From CAYYNP01 sp964472545 (GTDB lineage Bacteria > Planctomycetota > Planctomycetia > Pirellulales > Thermoguttaceae), in contig CAYYNP010000275.1 of the NCBI GenBank assembly GCA_964472545.1, positions 1 through 13,517 on the forward strand: DNA of 13,517 nt. The letters run 5' to 3'. Below the pieces are notes generated by a model, which did no database searches, had not been told where the DNA came from, and saw nothing but the letters and a program-made list of their open reading frames with translations. The position numbers and the translations under genes are program-made. Of this stretch, positions 1 to 6,359 are shown piece after piece (positions within the stretch are counted from its first letter, which is position 1; each line of letters begins with the position of its first letter).

Positions 1-192
1 AGGAGATCGTCACCTACCCTCCACTTTGTGCCATTTGAGTTGAAACACTACAGGCTGGTGGGCTACAGGTGGCAGAGACGCAAGAGGGCGTGAACGGCTG
101 TCAAACGTCCGGCTTGCCGGCGATAAACCGGTGGCAGATCACGTCCATTGCAGAACCCTTGCCGGGTTCCGTCGGCGCCGGCCACCGCTTAC

Positions 193-223
193 CCGGGGTG
201 CGCCGCTGCGCGGCGACCCCCGG
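193..223 (-). terminator. Imperfect GC-rich hairpin downstream of the metzincin gene
   Basis: The arms at 195-206 and 210-220 pair over about 11 bp around a 3-base loop with one bulged base at 200. Two more G-C pairs follow after a bulge at 221. It lies just 3' of the minus-strand metzincin stop codon. A second small perfect hairpin, 6 bp with a 3-base loop at 235-249, overlaps that stop codon. There is no T-tract, so this is not a classical intrinsic terminator. It could equally be a transcript-stabilising or dispersed genomic repeat. Bases 1-192 show no gene or other feature I can support. Confidence 0.35.
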
Positions 224-239
224 CTGTGTTGTTAAACGC

Positions 240-1184
240 CTACGGCGTTGCGCGCAGCGCCGCCAGGGACTTCTCATAGAACGCGCCCGCCGTTTCCAGC
301 CCATGCCGTTTCGCAAACGCCGCCAGCTTCTCGAACCGCTTGGCCGGCTTGGCCCCGGTGGCGAAGCAGAGCTTGGCCAGGCAATGCGGGCAGAGCGCCA
401 ACGGGCGGCGATCCGACTCGGCGCGGTGGTTACAGCCGCACATGTTGCACTCGAAGAGGGTGCAATGCATCATCGAAAACATGTGGCCCGTCTCGTGGGT
501 GGCCGTTTGCAGGGTGCGCCGAAGGCAGAGCCGAAACGTGGCGTCGTCTTTGTCCGGATCGCCGTTGCGGTAGATCGACCAGACGCCCACCCGGCCGCGG
601 AGCGACGCCTGACCGAAGACGAAGTTCCAGCCCTCGCCGGGCCAAAGGTCCGAGGCAGTAAACGCGATGTAGGCCACCGCGTCGTCGGGCAAGCGGGGCG
701 CGAGCACGTCGCTGAGCACGTAGGTCGAGAGGATCTGGTCCATGCCCCAGCTCGGATGCTTCCGCCGGGCCTTCTCGGGAATCTCGCTAAGGGGAATATC
801 CCGGTGGATCTTCACCGGCAGCTCGAAATAGAGGCCCATGAACTCCGCCGACAGCTCGACGATCTTCCGCTGCGTCTTGGTGAAGTCGCCCAGCGGCTGG
901 ATATAGATGATTCTCCGCTGGCGGTCGGGGCGAATCGGCTGGCCGTGGATGTACTGGCGATAGGTCTGCCCCGGCTCGTGATGTTGGTCGAGCCAGTCGC
1001 CCGGCTGTGGCCGACCGAGCTTGGTGTGCAGCGGCAGGAGTTTGCGAAACTGAATCGGCAAGTACAGTTTTTCGACGGGCGTCTGCGTGGGGGGCTCTGC
1101 CGGCGTTTCCGTGCGGCAGGCCGCCGATACGACGCACAACAGGAACACGCCGAGAATGCTCGTCCGAATGATTCTGATAGACAC
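240..1184 (-). CDS. Archaemetzincin-type zinc protease (M54), predicted lipoprotein
   Basis: This 314-residue protein carries the archaemetzincin zinc signature: HETGH at 230-234 with catalytic Glu231, H240, C241, C246, M248, and CPHC at 265-268. The segment around 253-272 (NHRAESDRRPLALCPHC) is very close to animal AMZ proteins. The family is a metzincin metallopeptidase in which the cysteines bind a second zinc. The glycine expected three residues after the second zinc histidine is Ser237. The N-terminus has basic residues, a hydrophobic stretch (about 8-19) and a lipobox ending at Cys23, so export and lipid anchoring are inferred. The GTG start is chosen because AGGAGA lies 9 bases upstream and the signal peptide begins there. 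A longer reading frame would run through the N gap. Many microbial members are shorter, about 180-200 residues, and unexported. It follows the metallophosphoesterase gene on the same strand after about 215 bases that include the assembly gap. Confidence 0.88.
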   Translation of the reverse strand: MSIRIIRTSILGVFLLCVVSAACRTETPAEPPTQTPVEKLYLPIQFRKLLPLHTKLGRPQPGDWLDQHHEPGQTYRQYIHGQPIRPDRQRRIIYIQPLGDFTKTQRKIVELSAEFMGLYFELPVKIHRDIPLSEIPEKARRKHPSWGMDQILSTYVLSDVLAPRLPDDAVAYIAFTASDLWPGEGWNFVFGQASLRGRVGVWSIYRNGDPDKDDATFRLCLRRTLQTATHETGHMFSMMHCTLFECNMCGCNHRAESDRRPLALCPHCLAKLCFATGAKPAKRFEKLAAFAKRHGLETAGAFYEKSLAALRATP

Positions 1185-1193
1185 GAGGCCTTT

Positions 1194-1199
1194 TCTCCT
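1194..1199 (-). promoter_or_regulatory. Ribosome binding site fixing the GTG start of the metzincin
   Basis: AGGAGA on the minus strand lies 9 bases before the GTG at 1184. It decides between this start and an open-frame extension through the N gap and G/C block. Confidence 0.6.
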
Positions 1200-1212
1200 A
1201 TCTCGCGGGTGG

Positions 1213-1239
1213 CTGGGGCAGAGCGCAGCGGTGCCCCAG
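1213..1239 (+). repeat. Dispersed hairpin repeat, copy 1
   Basis: CTGGGGCA (1213-1220) and TGCCCCAG (1232-1239) form a perfect 8-bp stem with an 11-base loop. The similarity to copy 3 at 4470-4496 extends left into GGGTGG, giving about 33 bases with a single difference (GAGCGCAGCGG against AAGCGCAGCGG in the loop). It sits just upstream of the metzincin ribosome binding site. The element resembles REP-like intergenic repeats in form; I cannot name a family. Confidence 0.75.
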
Positions 1240-1249
1240 TGCCCAATAC

Positions 1250-1276
1250 CTGGGGCACCGCGGCGCACAGCCCCAG
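1250..1276 (-). repeat. Dispersed hairpin repeat, copy 2, inverted
   Basis: CTGGGGC (1250-1256) pairs with GCCCCAG (1270-1276). Read on the minus strand it matches copies 1 and 3, with several loop differences. Copies 1 and 2 are therefore head to head, separated by only 10 bases, and could fold either as two small hairpins or one larger cruciform. Confidence 0.65.
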
Positions 1277-1279
1277 CCC

Positions 1280-1302
1280 CCCAACAATACAGACTATCTT
1301 CC
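1280..1302. repeat. 23-base direct repeat, left copy beside the assembly gap
   Basis: The sequence beginning CCCAACAATACAGACTATC is repeated at 1385-1407 with two mismatches in 23 bases, both A for T. The two copies bracket the N run and the G/C block. Confidence 0.7.
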
Positions 1303-1303
1303 C

Positions 1304-1313
1304 NNNNNNNNNN
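1304..1313. other. Assembly gap (10 Ns)
   Basis: Ten unresolved bases mark a scaffold join. The true length and content between the metallophosphoesterase and the metzincin are unknown. Confidence 0.97.
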
Positions 1314-1383
1314 GGGGGGGCCCCGCCCCGGGGCCCCCCCCGCCCCCACCCGGGGGGCCCCGGGGGGGCCCCCCCCCCCCCCC
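1314..1383. other. G/C homopolymer block, probable assembly artefact
   Basis: About 70 bases consist almost entirely of long G and C runs immediately after the N gap. This composition differs sharply from all other sequence in the window. It is more likely low-quality read ends or faulty gap filling than real DNA. Confidence 0.75.
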
Positions 1384-1384
1384 A

Positions 1385-1407
1385 CCCAACATTACTGACT
1401 ATCTTCC
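1385..1407. repeat. 23-base direct repeat, right copy
   Basis: This is the partner of 1280-1302, with 21 of 23 bases identical. It contains the metallophosphoesterase stop codon (1399-1401). It could be a genuine short duplication or the same locus assembled twice on either side of the join. Confidence 0.7.
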
Positions 1408-2484
1408 AACAGAGCCTGCTATTTCGCCTCCTTCAGGCACCAGATCGACCACGACCAATTCCGGCCGGCAGCGGAAACGGAGCCTGGGCGCGTGGTGGCG
1501 TTCCATGCCCACGCCGCGGGAAACCAACAGCCGCCGCCCGCCGGATAGCTCCGTCACGCCGGCCGTCCAACTTCGCGGAACACGGCACACGCGGATCATT
1601 GGGCCAACCAACGGCAGCCGCACCTGGCCACCGTGCGTGTGGCCGGCGATCAGCAGATCGGCGTCGACCTGTTCGCTCATCGCGAAGTCGGGCACGTGGC
1701 CCAACATCACGTGAAAACGCTCTGAATCTACCCACGGTAGCGAAAGCGACGCAACCCGTGAATCGTGCATTGCCAGGCAGGTCAGTCGCAGGCCGGCCAC
1801 GTCGGAAAATGAGTGTGTGCGGCCGACCGGCGTCACGTCCAGCCCGTCGAACGCTTGGCGCCAACCGTCTGGGTCGACGTTTCCCTGCACCGCGAACACG
1901 CGCGCATCGCCGGCGATATCGACTTCTCGCAGCAGCGCATTCAACTCGGCGCAAAGCGGCGCGTACTTCTCGCCCGAGACCTGCAAGTAATCGCCGGCCA
2001 GCAGCACGACGTCCGGCTTCTCCTCGACAACTCGCCGAAACACGTCGCGCTCATACTCCCCGATCTGGTCCGTCTGCAGGTCGGCCAGCACGACGATCCG
2101 CACCGGCCGGTCGAGCTTGTCGCTGGCGATCGTAATCCGCGACACCTCTAACCAAGTGGGTTCAATCAGGAAGGCGTCGATCGCCACGCCGACAAGTCCC
2201 ACGGCCGTCACTCCCGCGACGGACGCCATCAGCCGAGTTTTCCGCCAAAGCAACACGGCGGCGCCGAGCAGAACGATCGTACCGTGCAAGAACAGCCCAT
2301 AGGCCGCCAACCGCGTGACGCCGAAACGATCCTCGCCCAGTGCCACGGAGGCCATCAGCGCAAACAGGCCAGCCGCGAGAATTGCCGTCAGCCCCAGCGG
2401 CACGTTGCGGTTGCGACCGAGGAGGACCAGCACCGACAGATCCACGACGACCATCAAGACGTTGTACGGCAAGGTGCTATTCAC
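1399..2484 (-). CDS. Membrane-anchored metallophosphoesterase, YaeI/YkuE-like
   Basis: The 361-residue protein starts with four hydrophobic segments (about 5-22, 30-50, 59-80 and 85-107), followed by a calcineurin-like phosphoesterase domain. Visible blocks are DLQ at 135-137, GDYLQ at 164-168, GNVD at 201-204, GHVPD at 262-266 and GHTHGGQ at 281-287. The family uses a two-metal centre to hydrolyse phosphodiesters or monoesters; YaeI/YkuE-type members act on lipid or envelope substrates. Here the usual DxH is DLQ and the usual GNHD is GNVD, so two expected histidines are missing while the C-terminal histidines remain. The start is GTG with no clear ribosome binding site, only 15 bases after the stop codon of the upstream DUF2330-like gene, which suggests translational coupling. 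An ATG at residue 11 is the alternative start. The membrane part places the protein in the inner membrane; which side the catalytic domain faces is not settled. Confidence 0.85.
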   Translation of the reverse strand: MNSTLPYNVLMVVVDLSVLVLLGRNRNVPLGLTAILAAGLFALMASVALGEDRFGVTRLAAYGLFLHGTIVLLGAAVLLWRKTRLMASVAGVTAVGLVGVAIDAFLIEPTWLEVSRITIASDKLDRPVRIVVLADLQTDQIGEYERDVFRRVVEEKPDVVLLAGDYLQVSGEKYAPLCAELNALLREVDIAGDARVFAVQGNVDPDGWRQAFDGLDVTPVGRTHSFSDVAGLRLTCLAMHDSRVASLSLPWVDSERFHVMLGHVPDFAMSEQVDADLLIAGHTHGGQVRLPLVGPMIRVCRVPRSWTAGVTELSGGRRLLVSRGVGMERHHAPRLRFRCRPELVVVDLVPEGGEIAGSVGR

Positions 2485-2499
2485 AGGGCGTGCGCTCTC

Positions 2500-3384
2500 T
2501 CAGTGCCACGTGGTGGCGACGTCTCGCCGGAAACTCGACGGGCGTCCCTTGATTTGCCAGATCCGCATCAGCACCGGGTCGTAGCTATCCAGCAGCGCGG
2601 CGGCGTCCTTGCTCCAATACTTCACCGCTTCGGCCGACGTCTCGATCGGATCGGGCATCAGACGGACCCGCGGCCCGCCCACCTCTGGGATGGTCACCAA
2701 CCGTGGGCTCAACAGCACCAGCCGGATCGACGTGAGGCCCGCGTCGGCCCGGCGGATTCGCAAGGGATAGTACAGAAACGGCGTTTGGAAGCTGTATTGC
2801 ACCGCCTCGACCGTGGCGGCCGACGTACCCAACTCGACCGTGCTCAGCGCGAACCACTCGTAGCCGTCGTCTAGATACTCCTCGACGATCTTTCGCGTCG
2901 GCAGGGAGATCTTCGGTTCGGCCACGCCGCGCTGGGCCAGCAACTGCTCGGCGTAGGCGACGAACTCTTGGAGATCCTGGAAACGGACCACGCCCACCTG
3001 CCGAGCTTGGATCTTCTTCTCGGGCGCCTTATCTGCCGCCTCGGCGTCCGTTTGCGAGGCAGCCGGAACTCGGGCGGCACTGCGCCGCCGGGCGGCCAGC
3101 GTCTCCATCACGTGGCGATCGGCTCGGGTGATCGCGTCGACGTCGCCTTCGCTGACCGTCGGCCGGGAGGGAAACGGCAACACTTCGAGCACGGTGGTCG
3201 GTTTTGACGCCCGCAAGTCCGTCGACAGCAGCAGGATCTCGGTCGTGCCGTCGTAGGCGATCAGCGCCGTCTGCCGCGGCCTGGAGATCTCCGCCGACGG
3301 CTCAAACGGAACCGCCCCCGTCGCCCCACGGCCCAAACACCATACCACGACCGCCGCCAGCATCACCCGTCCCCATCGCATCAT
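2500..3384 (-). CDS. Secreted DUF2330-like protein of unknown function
   Basis: This 294-residue protein has an N-terminal signal peptide (hydrophobic about 8-17, likely cleavage near GATGA at 20-24). The mature part begins with QTALIAYDGTTE (38-49) and continues to FPSRPTVSEGD (71-81), a pattern I associate with DUF2330 proteins. Further matches to that family's style are EEYLDDGYEWFAL (168-180) and the FLYYPLRIR stretch (203-211). A charged, Ala/Glu/Lys-rich insert lies at about 95-128. No catalytic motif is evident. The ATG start is supported by GGGAGG seven bases upstream; a second ATG follows directly. It is the first gene of a minus-strand run leading to the metallophosphoesterase 15 bases downstream, so an envelope role shared with that protein is possible but unproven. 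Confidence 0.75.
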   Translation of the reverse strand: MMRWGRVMLAAVVVWCLGRGATGAVPFEPSAEISRPRQTALIAYDGTTEILLLSTDLRASKPTTVLEVLPFPSRPTVSEGDVDAITRADRHVMETLAARRRSAARVPAASQTDAEAADKAPEKKIQARQVGVVRFQDLQEFVAYAEQLLAQRGVAEPKISLPTRKIVEEYLDDGYEWFALSTVELGTSAATVEAVQYSFQTPFLYYPLRIRRADAGLTSIRLVLLSPRLVTIPEVGGPRVRLMPDPIETSAEAVKYWSKDAAALLDSYDPVLMRIWQIKGRPSSFRRDVATTWH

Positions 3385-3413
3385 CGCAACACCTCCCCAT
3401 CCACCACCGACCG

Positions 3414-3462
3414 CTTACTGTCTACCGCATACTGCATACTGCCTACTCCTCACTCCTCCATT
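3414..3462. repeat. Degenerate 7-base tandem repeat
   Basis: Seven successive heptamers read CTTACTG, TCTACCG, CATACTG, CATACTG, CCTACTC, CTCACTC, CTCCATT, grading into a pyrimidine-rich tract. The array lies in the divergent spacer between the DUF2330-like gene and the thymidylate synthase. Next to it, a 7-bp hairpin at 3479-3497 has a 5-base loop. The rest of the 230-base spacer shows no gene. Confidence 0.55.
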
Positions 3463-3614
3463 CTCCCCGACTCCCCCCCTCCCGGCAAGTCCGGGGGACG
3501 CGATCGGACCTCGGGCGGGGGCGGTTGCCAGATCGACGGCGGCTGCCGACAATGGCCGCTCCGCTAGGCTGCGAACGACGACCCAAGCGACGACCATCTC
3601 GGAAAGGAGACCCG

Positions 3615-4457
3615 ATGAGCGGAATCCCTGTATTGACGGCCACCGGCGACTGCATCGCCCGGGCGTGGGAGAATGCCCTGGTGAAGCTGATCGAGTCGGG
3701 CTGCGACGTACAGACGCAGTACGACAAGCCGGAAGACCCCCCCAGCAAGGACGCCACGATGATCCTCACCGTCGACGATCCGCTGGCCGAGCCGATGATC
3801 CACCGCGACTTCCCCGGCGGTTTCGAGGAGCTGCAGGAATACGTGATGGAGGTCTGCGAGGGGATCAAGGACCACTGTGTGCGCGACCCCGACGACACCA
3901 CCGACACCCGCTGGGAGTACACCTACCACCAACGCCTCTTCGGCTACGAGGTGCCCACGCTGGGCTCCACCGATCAGATCGAACACGTCTGCCGCCAACT
4001 CGCCGAGACGCCCTACACCCGCCGAGCCCAGGCGATCACCTGGAAGGTCTGGGAAGACAACACCTGTTACGACCCGGCCTGTTTGCAGAGCATTTGGTGC
4101 CGCATCACCGAGGAGCAAGGCCGGCGCGTGCTGAGCATGAACGTTCGCTTTCGCAGCAACGACGCCTACAAGGCGGCGTTCATGAACATCTTCGCACTGG
4201 CCAACTTGCAGCGGATCATCGCCGAACGGATCACCGAGCTTTCCGGCGAACCGGTCGTGCCCGGCCGTTACTGCCACATGGCCGACAGTTTCCATATCTA
4301 CGGATCGAATCTGGCCGAGTTTCAGGCGCGCTTTCTCGGGGCCGTAGAGAAACGGACGTTCGAGCAACGCACGATGCGCTACGAAGACGTTCGCGACATC
4401 ATGGAAGAAGCCCGGCCGGTGATCCTCGAGAAGGCCCGTAAGATGCAACGGGTGTGA
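3615..4457 (+). CDS. Thymidylate synthase family protein, archaeal-like type
   Basis: The 280-residue protein matches the thymidylate synthase fold family in its C-terminal half: nucleophile Cys156 (PACLQ, 154-158), RSND at 180-183, Asn191, and HIY at 227-229. These line up with E. coli ThyA Cys146, Arg166-Ser167-Asp169, Asn177, His207 and Tyr209. Keeping Asn191 fits dUMP rather than dCMP as substrate. Surrounding sequence (PACLQ instead of PPCH; RSNDAYKAAFMNI) resembles the divergent archaeal enzymes rather than bacterial ThyA. The expected reaction is methylation of dUMP to dTMP with methylene-tetrahydrofolate, in the cytoplasm. The start at 3615 is preceded by AAGGAG with 5-base spacing; upstream in-frame sequence is intergenic repeat. 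It is transcribed alone, diverging from the DUF2330-like gene and converging on the gene at 4564-5241. Whether it is the cell's main dTMP source is unknown. Confidence 0.85.
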   Translation: MSGIPVLTATGDCIARAWENALVKLIESGCDVQTQYDKPEDPPSKDATMILTVDDPLAEPMIHRDFPGGFEELQEYVMEVCEGIKDHCVRDPDDTTDTRWEYTYHQRLFGYEVPTLGSTDQIEHVCRQLAETPYTRRAQAITWKVWEDNTCYDPACLQSIWCRITEEQGRRVLSMNVRFRSNDAYKAAFMNIFALANLQRIIAERITELSGEPVVPGRYCHMADSFHIYGSNLAEFQARFLGAVEKRTFEQRTMRYEDVRDIMEEARPVILEKARKMQRV

Positions 4458-4469
4458 TTTCGGGGGTGG

Positions 4470-4496
4470 CTGGGGCAAAGCGCAGCGGTGCCCCAG
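4470..4496 (+). repeat. Dispersed hairpin repeat, copy 3
   Basis: CTGGGGCA (4470-4477) and TGCCCCAG (4489-4496) make a perfect 8-bp stem with an 11-base loop. It is almost identical to copy 1. It starts 12 bases after the thymidylate synthase stop codon, where it could also help end or stabilise that transcript, though there is no T-tract. Confidence 0.75.
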
Positions 4497-4539
4497 GAAT
4501 CGGATACGCCAGTGGCCTGCAATCAGTCAGCTACCGGAC

Positions 4540-4556
4540 GGCGCCTATCTGGCGCT
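4540..4556 (-). terminator. Small hairpin between two convergent genes
   Basis: GGCGCC (4540-4545) pairs with GGCGCT (4551-4556, one G-T pair) around a 5-base loop. It lies 8 bases beyond the 3' end of the minus-strand gene at 4564-5241. It has no T-tract, so a terminator role is only a guess. Confidence 0.25.
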
Positions 4557-4563
4557 ACGTGGC

Positions 4564-5241
4564 TCAGGGCCATATCTTGGCAATATCGTTCCGGACATCC
4601 TCCTTCGGTACGTCACATACAGAGCCGTTGAGAAGCAACGAGTATCGTCGAAACGTCTCGCGGAGCAAATCGATGGCCGTGTCGATTTGGCCGTATGTTG
4701 CCCTGCCGATGCGGCGACGGTCCGCCTCTGTGTGAGCAATCACTTTGTTCACGAGCTTCACAACGGGCTTCGCGACCTTCCTCAATGCCGCAATATCGCG
4801 CTCAATTCGCGACGCCGTCATCTGCTTTGCGCCCTTTCGTCGCACAATCGAGTCAAAATCGCGATGGGCAAGCGACATGCAGACCTTCCCTCGGTACATT
4901 CGAGAGAACCGATCACGTGTCAGAAGAGTATCGTGCTTCTTGAGGTCCTCCATGAGAATGACGAGCGAGATGCTTGTCCACGATTTCTTCTCCTTCTCCC
5001 CCTTCTTCTTCTTCTCCTTCCTCGGGCGCTCCATCATTCGACGAATGCCGGTCGCCGCAAACGCAACGTAGCCCTGCACCATCCAGTCTGCTAGTTCCGC
5101 TCCACGGTACTTGTCGGACTGCCGATGGAACGCCTCCTGCAACTGGTGGAAGACCTGCTGATTGATTAGCAGGTTCAGAAGCTGGTCGCTGTCTATCCGA
5201 TCCAACCACCGCCGCCATTTCGAGAATAGGCTGCTGCTCAT
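4564..5241 (-). CDS. Hypothetical protein, possibly HEPN/AbiU2-related
   Basis: I do not recognise this 225-residue protein with certainty. It is predicted to be mostly helical and very basic, with a Lys/Glu-rich linker at about 72-87 (EKKKKGEKEKK). The C-terminal half has a helix with VNKVIAHTEAD (about 164-174) followed by TYGQIDTAIDLL (about 182-193). This resembles the AbiU2-type HEPN pattern, where an R-x4-H pair forms an RNase site. Here the histidine is present but the arginine position is Asn, so RNase activity is doubtful. No membrane segment or signal peptide is seen, so the protein should be cytoplasmic. ATG at 5241 is preferred: GAGGG lies six bases upstream, whereas a TTG one codon earlier is too close to it. 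By eye the gene is less GC-rich, about 50-54%, than its neighbours, which hints at acquisition. It stands alone and converges on the thymidylate synthase. Confidence 0.7.
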   Translation of the reverse strand: MSSSLFSKWRRWLDRIDSDQLLNLLINQQVFHQLQEAFHRQSDKYRGAELADWMVQGYVAFAATGIRRMMERPRKEKKKKGEKEKKSWTSISLVILMEDLKKHDTLLTRDRFSRMYRGKVCMSLAHRDFDSIVRRKGAKQMTASRIERDIAALRKVAKPVVKLVNKVIAHTEADRRRIGRATYGQIDTAIDLLRETFRRYSLLLNGSVCDVPKEDVRNDIAKIWP

Positions 5242-5367
5242 CAAAAGCCCTCATTCTTGTGGGTGCATCACAACAAGACGAGTTCCATTGGACGTGTCGT
5301 GTGAAAGTGCCAGTTCATCGCGGAAAGTCCCCGCGAGAGAGAACGATGGCCGGCCAAGACGCCGCGT

Positions 5368-5394
5368 CTCCAGAGGAAACGGAGTCCTCTGGGG
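5368..5394. other. Strong hairpin in the 5242-5487 spacer
   Basis: CTCCAGAGGA (5368-5377) pairs with TCCTCTGGGG (5385-5394) over 10 bp, including one T-G pair, with a 7-base loop. A smaller CGCGG/CCGCG stem lies near 5320-5337. The spacer also has a plus-strand ATG at 5346 with an open frame of about 48 codons before it runs antisense into the end of the HEAT-repeat gene. I see no recognisable product and no clear ribosome binding site for it. Confidence 0.45.
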
Positions 5395-5487
5395 CTTCGC
5401 TGCACTCGGCGACCAGCCATCCTGCTGAAAATGAGTGCGCCGCTGCTTCTACGAAGCAGTGGCACACTCGATTACGTTCTTGCCGTA

Positions 5488-6309
5488 CTATCTGCCCGCC
5501 TTCTCCTTCCCCACTGCGGCGGCGATGCGGATCACCCGGGGCGCATTCTCGCCGGCCAATTCGTTGTAGATGGCCAACGCCTCTTGCTTCTTGCCCGCGG
5601 CAAGCAGCGCATCGGCACAGCGAAGATACGCGTCGGCCACGGCCACCTGCGCCGCCTTCGAAGCCTTCGGCCAGACGGCCTTCAGCGCGCCGCATGCCTG
5701 CCCGCCGCCGATCTTGGCTAGTGCGTTGGCCGCCGCCGCAACCGCCGCCGGGTCGTCGGCGCCCAACAACGCCGCCAACGGGCCGACGCTCGACGCGTCA
5801 CCACGAAAGCCCAACGCGTTGATCAGGCCCACGCGCCACGCACCGCTGGAGCCGGGCAGCTTCGCCAACAGCCTGGCGTTGGCCGCCGCCGCGGAATTCT
5901 TCGCCAACGCACGCCGGGCAGCGTCGCGGACCTTTTCGTCGGCGTCGTCGAGCGACTTGGCCACCGCGTCGACGCACTCCTCGCCGCCGAGGTATTCGAG
6001 TTGCTTGATGAGCCAGATCCGCGTCGGCACCGGTAGCGGCTTGCCCAGCGTGGCCGCCAGGATGCCACACGCGATGGCCCGATCCGCCTCGTTGCCGGGC
6101 GAGCCCAGCTTGAAACAAACCTCTTGCAGCTTCTGCTGCGAGTCGCGGCGCTCCGGGATCTTCTCCGCTGCCATGCCGGGCAGCCACTCTTCGAGTTGTG
6201 CGGAAAACTCCGTCGCAAAGTCGGCCGCTTCGCCCTCCTGGGCCACGGCCGCCGAACTGCCGGCCACTGCCGCCAGCAGCGCCGCCGTCAAGATGCAATA
6301 GAAACGCAT
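5488..6309 (-). CDS. Exported HEAT-repeat protein
   Basis: The 273-residue protein opens with a signal peptide (hydrophobic about 5-22, likely cleavage after AVAQ near 24). It then has helical repeats of the HEAT/PBS type, most clearly at about 104-138 (GGEECVDAVAKSL, EKVRDAARRAL), 155-182 and 186-212, and ends with a TPR-like pair of helices (223-252). Such solenoids bind proteins; no catalytic residue is visible. ATG at 6309 is supported by AGGAG seven bases upstream, and in-frame sequence before it is antisense to the neighbouring gene. It lies 50 bases after the Gfo/Idh/MocA gene on the same strand, so the two are probably co-transcribed. Planctomycete HEAT proteins beside such oxidoreductases are often larger, with added cytochrome or DUF1080 domains; none is present here. 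The abrupt ending (GKEKAGR) leaves room for 3' truncation. Confidence 0.82.
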   Translation of the reverse strand: MRFYCILTAALLAAVAGSSAAVAQEGEAADFATEFSAQLEEWLPGMAAEKIPERRDSQQKLQEVCFKLGSPGNEADRAIACGILAATLGKPLPVPTRIWLIKQLEYLGGEECVDAVAKSLDDADEKVRDAARRALAKNSAAAANARLLAKLPGSSGAWRVGLINALGFRGDASSVGPLAALLGADDPAAVAAAANALAKIGGGQACGALKAVWPKASKAAQVAVADAYLRCADALLAAGKKQEALAIYNELAGENAPRVIRIAAAVGKEKAGR

Positions 6310-6359
6310 TATCGAACTCCTATGATTGTCTCGGGAGATATCTGTCAAGTGCCGACGGC

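Noticed and set aside
1185..1385. N-terminal extension of the metzincin through the gap
   Set aside because: It translates Ns and G/C runs. A ribosome binding site and lipoprotein signal support the GTG at 1184.
69..2135. A 688-codon plus-strand open frame
   Set aside because: It is antisense to the metzincin and metallophosphoesterase, passes through the N gap and G/C block, and its Arg/Pro/Ala-rich product has no recognisable domain.
3204..3614. 137-codon extension before the thymidylate synthase
   Set aside because: It covers the antisense DUF2330-like gene start and the heptamer repeat. AAGGAG precedes the ATG at 3615, and homologous sequence begins there.
3564..4478. 304-codon minus-strand frame over the thymidylate synthase
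   Set aside because: It is a shadow of the plus-strand gene, which has conserved catalytic residues; the shadow has no domain.
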